From Chrysophaeum taylorii (taxonomy: Eukaryota; Sar; Pelagophyceae; Pelagomonadales; Pelagomonadaceae): 64,000 nucleotides of DNA. Of the stretch, positions 48,478-57,035 are shown one piece after another. How positions within the stretch are numbered: the stretch's first letter is position 1; the number at the start of each line of letters is the position of its first letter. The stretch spans positions 124,001 to 188,000 of the forward strand of contig JAQMWT010000314.1 in assembly GCA_029834535.1 (NCBI GenBank), given 5' to 3'. Position numbers and translations under genes: made by a program. A model generated the notes under the pieces. That model made no database searches. It saw only the letters and a list, made by a program, of their open reading frames with translations, and was not told the origin of the DNA.

Positions 48478-49154
48478 AGTTCTATACCGTTACGGTGAAC
48501 GAAGCTCGCGAGAAGGCTCTTCGTAAACAACGTCTCGCCTATAATGCGGACCATGTTGATGATTCTCCTCCTGAACGCCGTTGTGTTCATGTTAGCCAGA
48601 TCACCCCTGTGATGGTTTCTCCAGTGGTCGATCGAGCTGTGCCCAAGCCCAAGGAGACCTTTCGGGATGATTACAAGCATGGCAAGTTCGTTATCTTTCG
48701 GATTCCGGATAACAAACGGCCCAATTGGCGAAAGAACATTTACGTCGCTGAAGTTTATGAACCCTATGTTTTTGTGAATGATCGAGCCGCTCTGCATTTC
48801 TATGCCGATCTTGGTCCCCATGACAAGGTTTCTTATTACAAGCCTACCTCACATCTCTCTACTCGCAAGCTTAAGCCGGAATACAAGGACCTAGACGGTC
48901 GTAGTTTCACCGACAAGACCAAGGTCAACAACAGTACCACTCCTTGTGTCACCGACTTCGCCCCGCATGAGATCGATGTGTTGATTCCTAAGTTCACTTT
49001 GCGTGGTGGACGCGTTCCTGAACCTGTCGTTGAACGTGTCTACACGAAGATTCGTTCCCGAGACGCTCATTCAGCCAAGGTTCGTGCTTCTCGCCGGACT
49101 CGCTGTGGGCAGCTCGTGTTCTCACCAGGGGAGTCCTGCGACGGCAACTCCTGA
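48360..49154 (+). pseudogene. Gypsy 2 post-integrase C-terminal region
   Basis: Opens in another frame right at the deletion point. It reads the segment that normally follows the integrase core: ETRERLKFYTVTVNEAREKA, LRKQRLAYNADHVDDSPPE, followed by a basic, aromatic domain (RPNWRKNIYVAEVYEPYVFV) and a C-terminal tail ending in TGA at 49152-49154. The first ATG at 48360 is fortuitous. In an intact element this would be continuous with the integrase. No clear chromodomain seen. Confidence 0.7.
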
Positions 49155-50135
49155 CCGCTAAGGCTTACCCTTCATTTCTCGAGGGTTGATACCCGTTCAA
49201 CGGGACGCCGTTCCCTTCCTAGTGACATCATACCTCTCTCTTGTGAGAAGCATTCTTGCAGCATTCTTGTAGCATTCCTGCTATCATATACCATCTCTCC
49301 ATCTTGTTGAGAGGCTTGGTGAGCGTGAGCAAGGTGTGCGGCGAGCATACCCGACCCCGAATCCGTGTTTTCCTCGTTCAGTGAGGTCTAGGACGAGTCG
49401 GTGAGTACCCCCTTTGTCACCCGGGGGTCGGGATTGTTTTTTTTTTCTGTGCCGCCATACCTGGTGTGCTCCGGGAGCCAGTGGGCGACGGCACTCATAT
49501 GGCGCTCCCGTCCCGGGAGCGCGTAGTGGAAGGGCCGGACACATCGGACACGTCGGGCGCCGCTTCGGATGCGGATGGCGCCGATGGCGCACAAGAGCCA
49601 GCGATGGGCGTGTCTTTTCGACGGCTTGCCACGTGTCCCAGTAGTACGTCTCGTATCGTGGCTCGGACGGAACCATCGCCTCGTTGCAGGGGTACCAATG
49701 GCGCTGTGGTTGGATCTCGGGGACGCCATCCATATCGGAGGCAGCGGATGCCGTCGCCGACCCGGGCGGAAACCGTGGCGCCGGAAAAAGCCGTAGGCTG
49801 GTGTTGCTGTGCTACTTCAATTGACCCGGCGCCGTCGCGACGGCGACCGTCATGGGAAAAAAAGCGGGAGACGTCGTCAAGCGACGCGGAAACTCAAGTG
49901 ATCGACGAGCGCCGAGGGCTATGACAAGAAACGAAAAAGACAAGGTTGAGCGGTGTGTGTGTACGGTATGGGCGGTCGGTCGTCGTTGCATTTCATTCGT
50001 TTTTTCTTTCTTCTGGCGCCAGGGGCCCCTCGCTTCGGAGAAGAGAAGGAGTCACAGAAAGAAGATGCGGACAGAATGAAGAAGGAAGAAGTTGGAGGAG
50101 GCGTCGGGCGTCGTTGGGAAAATGATGCCTGGCAT
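49155..50135. other. Possible gypsy 2 3' flank/LTR and intergenic DNA
   Basis: Begins right after the gypsy 2 stop. Short repeats GCAGCATTCTTGTAGCATTC near 49255-49280 and a T/G-rich tract at 49435-49447 are present. It could contain the 3' LTR, but no partner LTR was found in the window. Open frames on both strands between 49280 and 49920 carry no recognised motif. Confidence 0.35.
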
Positions 50136-50726
50136 CTACATGACGTGGATGAACTTGCGGAGGGCTCTACGCTTCTCGACCACTGTCGAGTTGGCAGGGA
50201 GCTCGATCTCGTAGAATTCCAGCAGCTCGTCACACCTGTCTCTCGTGAAGAAATCAAATTCGTTTTTCGTGGCGGGAAAGACCGGGTCGCGGGTGCCGCC
50301 GTCGTCGTCGTCGGCTTCGCGCGGAAGCCTGTTGGTGCTGGGTTGCTTCAGAGGGTGTAGTGGTTGATCCAATGGGATCGCTTGGTTGGCGAGGCGGGTG
50401 TTCAGGTTGTAGTTTGCAGCGATCTGCGCCTTGAGCGGAGCGAGAGCTAGGGCCAGAGCTTGGGCCATCGCCGGGCCAAACCACGGCGGCGCCGTGGCAT
50501 TTCCGTCGGCTTGGACCGTGGCGGCGTTCAAGGCGCTAGCCTCCGCAGCCATGGCTTGACGGTGCTCTGCAGCAGAAACGATCCCCATCTCGTTGAACGT
50601 CTCCGACAGCTCGCGCTTCCTTGACATAGCGACGGTTTGCTCATCCGCGGTCGCACCTGGTGGCGGGTGCAGGTGGTCCAGGGCCCACGCCGAATCGACA
50701 TTAGCGAGGGGTATGTTTTGCGCCAT
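50136..50726 (-). CDS. Mobile-element-associated protein, 196 aa
   Basis: Complete frame from ATG 50726. The N-terminal part is helical, the middle is Ala/Leu-rich (GPAMAQALALALAPLKAQIA) followed by LNTRLANQAIPLDQPLHPL, and a short acidic patch precedes the C-terminus. The C-terminal helices (DRCDELLEFYEIELP, VVEKRRALRKFI) resemble a SAP-type motif. No enzyme motif. Directly upstream (50756-50850) is the cassette that also occurs in Helitron 3 and the copia LTR, so the gene probably belongs to a mobile element; whether Helitron or retrotransposon is unclear. Function unknown. Confidence 0.5.
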   Translation of the reverse strand: MAQNIPLANVDSAWALDHLHPPPGATADEQTVAMSRKRELSETFNEMGIVSAAEHRQAMAAEASALNAATVQADGNATAPPWFGPAMAQALALALAPLKAQIAANYNLNTRLANQAIPLDQPLHPLKQPSTNRLPREADDDDGGTRDPVFPATKNEFDFFTRDRCDELLEFYEIELPANSTVVEKRRALRKFIHVM

Positions 50727-50755
50727 CGTAAAATCTTCTGGTCGTTGTTGTTTTT

Positions 50756-50850
50756 AAAGGTCGACTGCTAAGATGGGGTGTGTGTGTGGTGCGTGAAGGA
50801 TGTGTGTGGCTTTGTGGGGTAGGAGGGATGTGCCTGACGGGCGTAGATAT
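50756..50850 (-). repeat. Single copy of the GTCGACTGCTAAG cassette
   Basis: Reads GGTCGACTGCTAAGATGGGG, a TG run, GTGAAGGATGTGTGTGG and GGATGTGCCTGACGGGCGTA on the plus strand. This is the reverse complement of the spacer and cassette in Helitron 3 (36030-36130). It lies upstream of the 50726 start. Confidence 0.85.
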
Positions 50851-50918
50851 TTGTTGTTTCCTTCTCGTCGTTCACTGCTGTTTCAAAAAAAAAAAAAAAA
50901 CGCAATTATTTTCGGCGG

Positions 50919-51583
50919 TTAGGGACAGCTCACATTAAAAACCCTCGTTCGCTTTTTCACCTTACTACTTACCTCTTCATCGATGCTTCGGACTCTAGCG
51001 TGACGTGTTAGACGTCTTGGCGTCAGGTCCGCGCGCCCAACGCTGGCGGCGAGAGGGCCTGTTGTCTTGGAGGTCCTGTCGGCCCAGGACTTGGAGGCTT
51101 TGAGCGCCGACTCCCGGTTGCCGGCGCCCTTGGCGCATGCGCAGGGACGGTTCAGCTCGTTGGCGACGACCTCGTGGATCGCCTCGCAGGCATCCTCGGT
51201 GAAGAATCCGACCGTGTGCCAGCCAGCGTGTGGCGGCGTACTTGACATGATCATCGATGATGATGTGGAGCTTGAGCTGCACGTGGATGGTCGGGTACAC
51301 CTTGCGCGCGGCAGTTGACACGACGTCACAGGCGGCGAAGAGCCTCTCAACAACCTCGGAGGAGTCTAGTCTGCGAGGAGACGCGCAGCGCGAACGAGAT
51401 GGAAGACAGACGCGTAGGCGCGCTAGAGGGGATGGGATCGACGCGCGAGATGACGGGCTCGATCTCTTCCTTTGGCTTTGTCATCATCGTTTGACCATCC
51501 GACTCCATGATGAGCTCATCGGTGGGTGGGTAATATAATCTAGTCCACATGCCCGCGATGTCATCCAGGACGTTGTTGCTCAC
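50919..51583 (-). pseudogene. Relic of a transposase-like gene
   Basis: Minus-strand remains in two or three frames. The 51583 end reads NNVLDDIAGMWTRLYYPPTD and EIEPVISRVDPIPSSAP. Another frame from 51321 reads RKVYPTIHVQLKLHIIIDDH, and the third (51353-50919) contains GWHTVGFFTEDACEAIHEVV followed by a conserved-looking ELNRPCACAKGAGNRE. The EDACEAIH segment recalls the E-x3-E/H helix near the end of several eukaryotic DDE transposases, but the family was not fixed. A run of 17 A lies just past its 3' end (50886-50902). Confidence 0.4.
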
Positions 51584-51843
51584 GAGGCCACGCTGGTAAA
51601 GCGCCCAACGCGCAACCTAACGGGTATGTCGAGGGTGCGGCGGGGGGGCGCTCGACGGGGGTACTTACTTCGCCGACCCGAATACGTATGACACACGGCG
51701 CCGATCCGGGTACGGCGCCGATCCGGGAGGTCCAGCCGGGGAGGCTGGGGGTCCACAAGCGCCGACGACGGGAAAAAAAAAGAGGCTCTGCCCCGGGTAC
51801 ACACACCAACACCCAAACTGAACCTGTCTAAAAAAGCAGGCTC

Positions 51844-54162
51844 ATGAAAAAGAAGAAGGGCAAGAAGATCATCGCCGCCCCCGAGCGCGAGGTGATACGG
51901 AACGCGTGCGTGCTGGGGCACGTGGACCACGGGAAGTCGAGTCTCGCCGACTGGGTGGTCGCGGAGACCGGCGTGATCCCGGCGCGGTTAGCGGGGGAAA
52001 TACGGTATCTCGATGACCTCCCCGACGAACAGGCCCGGGGCATCACGATGCGGGCCTCGGCCGTGTCGGTGGTCTTCGAGACAGCAGCAGCTGCTACTGC
52101 TGCTGCTGCAGGGGTGAAGAAGAAGAAGTATTTGGTGACGCTCGTGGACTCCCCCGGGCACATCGACTTCGCGTACGACGCGTTCGCCGCCGCCAAGGCG
52201 TGCGAGGGCGCGGTCGTCGTCGTGGACGTCGTCGAAGGCTTGAGGGTCCAGAGCCTCGCGGCCCTGCGCGTCGTCCGGTCGGAACACCTCGCGGCTATCC
52301 TCGTGCTGAACAAAATCGACCGTTGGGTGGGCGTCCTGGAGCCGTCGGAGGCGTTCGAAAAGGTGTCGCGGCTCGTGGAAGCGGCCAACGCAGCTCTGGG
52401 CGAGACGTATTTCGCGTTGGAAAAGGGGAACGTGGTCTTCTCGAGCGCCAAGCACGGCTGGGGGTTTACGCTGCCGATGGTGGCGCGGGTTCTCGCCGCG
52501 GAGCTCAAGGTTCGCAAGGAAAGCTTGGTCGAGGGCTTGTCGGACGCGGCGGCCTTCGTCTCGGGTCGGTTCGTCAAGCGCGGCGCCAGCAGAGCGCCGG
52601 CCTTCGTGACCTTGGTGTTCGAGCCGATCTGGGCGTATTATAGTCGGGAAAATGCCCCCGCGCATTTAATCATCACTTCGCTCCGCGAGCAGTTTCCGAT
52701 CGAGCGCGCGACGCTGCGAGCGGTCGTCGATCGGGTACCGGCGCCCGCGCGAAGAGACGAGGAGGCCGTCGTCGCGTACGTTGCGAAGGTGTTCTCGCCG
52801 TCGCCCGACAAGTTCGACACGCTCCTCGCGTTCTCGCGGTGCGATTCCGCGATTTCCATCGGGGATTCTCTCGAGGTGGTGACGGAAGAAGAAGAAAAAG
52901 AAGAGGGCACTCCTACAATAGTAGAGATCGAGTCGATATTCGCGATGATGGGCGCGTCCGTCGAGCCGATCGAGAGTGCCGAGCCCGGCCGCCTCGTCGC
53001 CCTGGGACCCGAGGTCCCGCGTGCCATGGGCACCGCCAAGCGCGCGATTTTAATGAAGAGGGGGGGAACGCCCCCGGCCTTCCCCGCCCGACCTCCGCAG
53101 CCGCCGTTTCTCGAGGTCGCCGTCTCGGCCTCGACGCGACGCGACGAACCCGCTTTGGACGCGGGGCTCGCGCTTTTGAAGCAACTCGACGCCGCCGCGA
53201 CCGTCGATTTGGCGACTTCGGGCGACCGCATCCTCGGTTGCGTCGGCGAACTTCACCTCGACCAATGCCTGAAGGACCTGCGGGAGCGATACGCCCGCGT
53301 CGCGGTCGACGCGTCGCCGCCCGTCGTCGGTTTCAGGGAAGGTATAGTTGCGGGTCCTCCCGGTCACCAGACAACCCTTCCGCCCTGGCGCGACGAGCTG
53401 GCGGGCCTCGACGTCTCGGTTGCCGGGGCGGCCCGCCTCGGCGACGTCCTCGAGATCAGGGCGAGGCCCGGAGGAGGAGGACCGCTCGAAGAAGAAGACG
53501 ACGAAGAAGAGGTGGCGCGGCGAGGCGAGTGCGCGCTGGTGGCCCGGCGCGAGGTTTTTTCTCGCGACCTCCTTGCTACCGTCGCGTTTGGCTTCAACCT
53601 CGCCGTCGATTCCGGCCCTCTGGCCGAAGAACCGATGCGCGGCGTCGAGTTTAGGGTTTGGCATCTCGATCACGACGGCGGGCCCGACCTCGTTTCGGCG
53701 GCCAAGCGGTGCTGCCGCGCGGCCGTCCTCAATTCGAGCGTCCGCGTCTTCGAGCCGATGCTCGAGTGCGAGCTCAGGTGCGCCGACCCCGAAGCGGTCG
53801 GAAAGATGTACGCGCTCGTCTCGAAACGACGCGGCAAAGTTGCGTCCGAAGAGGAGGCGGCGGAGGACTATTATTACGCGGCGACGGTGGCGCTCCCGGC
53901 GATCGAATCTATTGGGTTCTCCTCGGCGCTTCTCGAGTGGACGTCGGGTCGAGCGACCGCGCCGTCGATGCAGTTTTCTGGCTACGAAATCGTCGACGTC
54001 GACCCCTTCTGGCGCCCCGCGACCGAGGACGAGCGCGAGGAGCACGGCGACGCCGCGACCTTCGCCCCGAACCGCCCCCGCCGCCTCATCAACGCCACTA
54101 GACAAAGAAAGGGTCTCCCGACCGAACTCAAACTCGTCCGCGAGTCCGCCGAGAAATTATGA
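51844..54162 (+). CDS. EFL1: EFL1 (Ria1)-type ribosome-maturation GTPase
   Basis: 772 residues, an EF-2-like translational GTPase. G1 GHVDHGKSS (25-33), G2 RGITM (65-69), G3 DSPGH (102-106) and G4 NKID (156-159) are all present. The later domains follow the EF-2 plan: GELHLDQCLKDLRERY in domain III, AAVLNSSVRVFEPMLECELR opening domain V. The C-terminal NATRQRKGLPTELKLV segment distinguishes EFL1 from EF-2. It lacks the EF-2 diphthamide loop context and is shorter than animal EFL1 (about 1100 aa), with short, charged insertions in place of the usual long one. EFL1 acts with SBDS to release eIF6 from pre-60S subunits in the cytoplasm. It is convergent with the next gene; the coding ends overlap by six bases. 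Confidence 0.9.
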   Translation: MKKKKGKKIIAAPEREVIRNACVLGHVDHGKSSLADWVVAETGVIPARLAGEIRYLDDLPDEQARGITMRASAVSVVFETAAAATAAAAGVKKKKYLVTLVDSPGHIDFAYDAFAAAKACEGAVVVVDVVEGLRVQSLAALRVVRSEHLAAILVLNKIDRWVGVLEPSEAFEKVSRLVEAANAALGETYFALEKGNVVFSSAKHGWGFTLPMVARVLAAELKVRKESLVEGLSDAAAFVSGRFVKRGASRAPAFVTLVFEPIWAYYSRENAPAHLIITSLREQFPIERATLRAVVDRVPAPARRDEEAVVAYVAKVFSPSPDKFDTLLAFSRCDSAISIGDSLEVVTEEEEKEEGTPTIVEIESIFAMMGASVEPIESAEPGRLVALGPEVPRAMGTAKRAILMKRGGTPPAFPARPPQPPFLEVAVSASTRRDEPALDAGLALLKQLDAAATVDLATSGDRILGCVGELHLDQCLKDLRERYARVAVDASPPVVGFREGIVAGPPGHQTTLPPWRDELAGLDVSVAGAARLGDVLEIRARPGGGGPLEEEDDEEEVARRGECALVARREVFSRDLLATVAFGFNLAVDSGPLAEEPMRGVEFRVWHLDHDGGPDLVSAAKRCCRAAVLNSSVRVFEPMLECELRCADPEAVGKMYALVSKRRGKVASEEEAAEDYYYAATVALPAIESIGFSSALLEWTSGRATAPSMQFSGYEIVDVDPFWRPATEDEREEHGDAATFAPNRPRRLINATRQRKGLPTELKLVRESAEKL

Positions 54163-55656
54163 CGACGATGATGATGCTGCGGTTTTATTATTCCCGCGCC
54201 ACTCGCGTTCGACGCGGGCCATCGCGTTGGCGTAATAAGCCAAGGCGGCCCGAATCGCATAGTCGTAGGCGTCGTTCTCTATTCCAGAGTTGGGGTGAGC
54301 GTACTGGAGGCGCGGGGCGGCTTCCGAGATAATCCGCCGCATAAACGCGATCTTGTCGTCAGAGACGGCGGCGAGCTTTTCGTATACGGCTCCGCGCGGG
54401 TCCTCGTCGGCGCGCCTGGCCGGAACCACGATAGCCCAATTGTATCTCGCGGCCGTCTCGGCGGGCGGATCGAGTCTGCCGTGGTCCGCGTCGACCGCGT
54501 CAAAAAGCGGCGCGAGGGCCTCGATAAGAAACGGCTCGAAGAGCACGGGGATGCCTCCCGCCAGCAAACACTGGTACACGGCGTTCCGCGTCGGGGTCGT
54601 TCCAAAGGGTTGGATGCAAAACACGCCCGACGCGTACAACGCGAGGTGTGGCGAGTGGTGTTGTCGGACCACGAAAGCCGCCGAGTCCCGCAGCTCCCTC
54701 CTCGCCGCCTGCCAGTCCTCGCCGCAGATATCGGATCCCATGCGCTCGCACTCGAGTTTTAGGGTTTCCCGGAGCGTCGACCCCGCGCGATTGTGCGACC
54801 CGATCACCTGGACGACCAGAAATTGTCGGTTCGAATCCCGCTGGAATTGGCGCAAACTTTCCAAATCGCCCAACGACCGGAGCCTCACCCCGGCCGGATA
54901 CGGCACGGTGTGGTGGCTCCTCAGCCCGAGGACCGACGTCGCGACCGTCCGCGACTCGGTGACGTCGAGGTGAGCTTCGCGCGACGCGAACTCAACCCTG
55001 TACGGCGCCTCGATCGTCAGCCACTGGACGTTCTTCCGGAGCCACTCGTAGGTCGTCCGGCACGACTTGCCCCACTCGTGCATCAAGCTCGACGCGACGC
55101 GCGCGACGGGGGCGACGTGGTCGAGGGCCGCGAACGTCCGCAACAGCCGTCGTCGCTTCCGCGCCATCTTCAAAGTCAACAGCGACGACCCCACGTTTTC
55201 CAGCTCAGAAAGTCTCCTCCTCCCTTGAATCATCGTCTTGGAATTGGCAAAGTGGGGAGGGAGCGAGGCGTTTTTCCGCAAGCCGAGGGTCTGGTTGATG
55301 AAGGAGCGGGTCTTGAACATCTCGATCTGCTGCCGTTGCGGTTCGACGATCGCCCGAACCTCTGCCACCCGATTGCACACGTGCTCGTGGTTCTTGGGCG
55401 CGGCGAGCCCGAACGACTCAACCTTGTACCGCTGGAGGTCCATCGGCACGAAAAACAGCGTCGCCGCCTTGGGGTCGTCAGTCCGTCGACTATCAACGAG
55501 GACGCGTTCGTACAACACCGAACCAACCGAGTACTGCTGCGCCGATCCGTGGTGTTCGGGCCTCAAGCTCAGCTCGGCGGGCAGCGTGTACACGAAGATC
55601 TTTTTCGCCTCGTCGGCGGCGGCGCCGACCACCAGCGGCAACAACAACAAGATCAT
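54157..55656 (-). CDS. Exostosin-family (GT47) glycosyltransferase
   Basis: 499 residues with an N-terminal signal or anchor (MILLLLPLVVGAAA). The exostosin N-terminal block follows: KKIFVYTLPAEL, SVGSVLYERVLVDSRRTDDP, AATLFFVPMDLQRY. The C-terminal donor-binding block reads SPHLALYASGVFCIQPFGTT and PTRNAVYQCLLAGGIPVLFE. The spacing and both blocks are typical of GT47 enzymes, which are Golgi type II proteins transferring sugars to glycans or wall polysaccharides. The actual donor and acceptor cannot be told. The C-terminus ends in a Ser run encoded by the (ATC/GAT)n-like bases at the overlap with EFL1. It is divergent from the TPR gene, 69 bases between starts. Confidence 0.87.
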   Translation of the reverse strand: MILLLLPLVVGAAADEAKKIFVYTLPAELSLRPEHHGSAQQYSVGSVLYERVLVDSRRTDDPKAATLFFVPMDLQRYKVESFGLAAPKNHEHVCNRVAEVRAIVEPQRQQIEMFKTRSFINQTLGLRKNASLPPHFANSKTMIQGRRRLSELENVGSSLLTLKMARKRRRLLRTFAALDHVAPVARVASSLMHEWGKSCRTTYEWLRKNVQWLTIEAPYRVEFASREAHLDVTESRTVATSVLGLRSHHTVPYPAGVRLRSLGDLESLRQFQRDSNRQFLVVQVIGSHNRAGSTLRETLKLECERMGSDICGEDWQAARRELRDSAAFVVRQHHSPHLALYASGVFCIQPFGTTPTRNAVYQCLLAGGIPVLFEPFLIEALAPLFDAVDADHGRLDPPAETAARYNWAIVVPARRADEDPRGAVYEKLAAVSDDKIAFMRRIISEAAPRLQYAHPNSGIENDAYDYAIRAALAYYANAMARVEREWRGNNKTAASSSSS

Positions 55657-55725
55657 TTTTTTTATTTATTAACCACGACCACCCGCTGTGGCAAATCATA
55701 ACCGCTCCCCTTCACGGGGTGGGTT
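55657..55725. promoter_or_regulatory. Short bidirectional promoter region
   Basis: 69 bases separate the divergent starts of the GT47 and TPR genes. They include a T-rich/TTTATTTATTAA stretch (55657-55672) and AACCGCTCCCC. Shared regulation is inferred from geometry only. Confidence 0.4.
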
Positions 55726-56358
55726 ATGATGAAGAGCTTCGCAGTCACCAAGAAGAAGAAGAAGCAGGGCCGCAAGCTCGCGGCGACACTCCCCGCCTTC
55801 TCCCCCATGGAGGATTCGGAGCCGCCAGCGCGCCGGCCGAAGCCGACCAAGGGAGGGGAAGAAGAGGCACAGCGGTACCAGGACAAAGGCAACGCAAGGG
55901 CCCAAGCCGGGGACTTCGCGGCCGCGCTCCCCAACTTCGACGCCGCCATCGCCCTCGCTCCCACGGCAGCTAGGTTCGAGCTTCGCGCCCAGACACTCCT
56001 CGCCCTCGACCGGGACTTCGAGGCGACGCTGGCGGGCGAGTCGGCGGTGGAGCTCGCGCCAGAGTGGAGCGAAGCTCACCTCGCGCTCGCGAGAGCCCGC
56101 CTCAACCTCGGCGAGATCGACGCCGCTTTTGAAAGTTTCACCAGAGCGGCCGCTCTGGACCCCTCAAACAACGACGAGCTGCGGGCCTGCGACGACCTGC
56201 GGCGCGCCGTCGACGCGCATCGACGTCGCGACAAACTGCGAGCCGAAAACGCCACCGAAAGCGACCTGGCCGAGGTCCTCAGGTGCAAGGCTTCCCTCCG
56301 CCGCGCCCAACTCCCCAAGCCGCGGGACGCCTTCGTCCCGCTCCTAGGAGAATCCTAG
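55726..56358 (+). CDS. TTC33-like tetratricopeptide repeat protein
   Basis: 210 residues. Lys-rich N-terminus (KKKKKQGRKL), then three TPR-type helical pairs. The first is around residues 45-80 (YQDKGNARAQAGDFAAALPN), the second around 80-113 (AARFELRAQTLLALDRDFEA) and the third around 113-147 (WSEAHLALARARLNLGEIDA). The order AQ-LLAL, then AV-P-W-EAH, then GEID resembles animal TTC33. TPR proteins are scaffolds; the partner is unknown. Two alternative start Met (MM). The stop codon lies in the first unit of the adjacent minisatellite. Confidence 0.75.
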   Translation: MMKSFAVTKKKKKQGRKLAATLPAFSPMEDSEPPARRPKPTKGGEEEAQRYQDKGNARAQAGDFAAALPNFDAAIALAPTAARFELRAQTLLALDRDFEATLAGESAVELAPEWSEAHLALARARLNLGEIDAAFESFTRAAALDPSNNDELRACDDLRRAVDAHRRRDKLRAENATESDLAEVLRCKASLRRAQLPKPRDAFVPLLGES

Positions 56359-56508
56359 TCTGCGATTGATTGAGAATCCTAGTCTGCGATTGATTGAGAA
56401 TTCTAGTCTGCGATTGACTGAAAACCCTAGTCTGCGATTGATTGAGAATCCTAGTCTGCGATTGATTGAGAATCCTAGTCTGCGATTGATTGAGAATCCT
56501 AGTCTGCT
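56348..56508. repeat. 24-bp minisatellite, about 6.7 units
   Basis: Unit GAGAATCCTAGTCTGCGATT plus GATT, six full copies and a partial one. Its first unit contains the last codons and stop of the TPR gene, and the array ends at the stop codon of the minus-strand gene at 56508. It thus fills the whole gap between two convergent genes. Confidence 0.95.
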
Positions 56509-56993
56509 CACAATATTGCTCCTACTGTTGCTTCATCAGAGGAAGGTGGTGAGGCGGCCCCGTCGTCGTCGTCGTCGTCTCCAACGACATCTTCGGGTCG
56601 GGTCTCGTCGTCCGCTTCGATGCTGGGCGGCGAAATCGTGGTCGCGGCGAGGTGCGCCGTAACCGTGATGTTGTTGTTGTTGTTGTTGTTTGAGGCCATA
56701 TCCTTATTTTCTGGCGGCGGACTGCTCGCAACAGCAGCCATCGTGTGGTTCCCTCTCAACCAGGTCGTCCGATTCTTCACGTGCAGCGGCAGCATGACTT
56801 TGCGCTTCTGAACTTCGGGCTTCGTCGCGTGTAAGTACAACATGTCATCAACGAGGAACACGGGCAAGCACACAAACAGCAAGACGACGGCGAAGATCAT
56901 CAAGACCACCGCGTGGCCCTGATCGGCCAGGATCTTCCGTATCCTTCGCGAGACGTGGTGCCGCGGGTCCTCGTCGTCCTCGTAAGCCCCCAT
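56508..56993 (-). CDS. Small type II membrane protein, 161 aa
   Basis: Short charged cytosolic N-terminus (DEDPRHHVSRRIRKILADQ), one membrane span at about residues 27-50 (HAVVLMIFAVVLLFVCLPVF), then a luminal or extracellular tail. The tail has candidate N-glycosylation sites (NRT, NHT), a poly-Asn run from a (GTT)n microsatellite and an acidic stretch (DDDDDDG). The topology is inferred from the basic residues before the span. No family is recognised. The start at 56993 is 42 bases from the 3' end of the helicase gene on the same strand. Confidence 0.6.
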   Translation of the reverse strand: MGAYEDDEDPRHHVSRRIRKILADQGHAVVLMIFAVVLLFVCLPVFLVDDMLYLHATKPEVQKRKVMLPLHVKNRTTWLRGNHTMAAVASSPPPENKDMASNNNNNNNITVTAHLAATTISPPSIEADDETRPEDVVGDDDDDDGAASPPSSDEATVGAIL

Positions 56994-57035
56994 GAGGCAA
57001 GATTCGAACGGACAAATCCGAACGGACCGATTCTT

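Larger units (their letters stand above)
46174..49154 (+). mobile_element. Ty3/gypsy element 2, 5' truncated and internally deleted
   Basis: Begins within the end of the methyltransferase-adjacent linker (QQKFAAALGYAHERHLLQ), parallel to gypsy 1 at 24.49 kb. It continues through RT and RNase H, then jumps to the post-integrase region. About 70-80% similar to gypsy 1 where they overlap (for example SFKHLASVVPPDT against SLKHLASVVPPDT). The integrase core is missing. LTRs were not identified with certainty. Confidence 0.85.

Noticed and set aside
49155-49445. 3' LTR of gypsy 2
   Set aside because: Position is right, but no second copy of the sequence exists in the window, so LTR identity cannot be shown.
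53050-54105. 351-codon open frame on the minus strand
   Set aside because: Antisense of EFL1; no motif.
54820-54845. GGTTCGAATCCCGC, a perfect tRNA B-box/T-loop
   Set aside because: It lies inside the GT47 coding region (antisense). No acceptor stem or A-box at proper spacing could be paired around it.
56366-56662. Repetitive open frame reading ENPSLRLI units
   Set aside because: It is the minisatellite read through in one frame, with no start context; it continues antisense into the membrane-protein gene.
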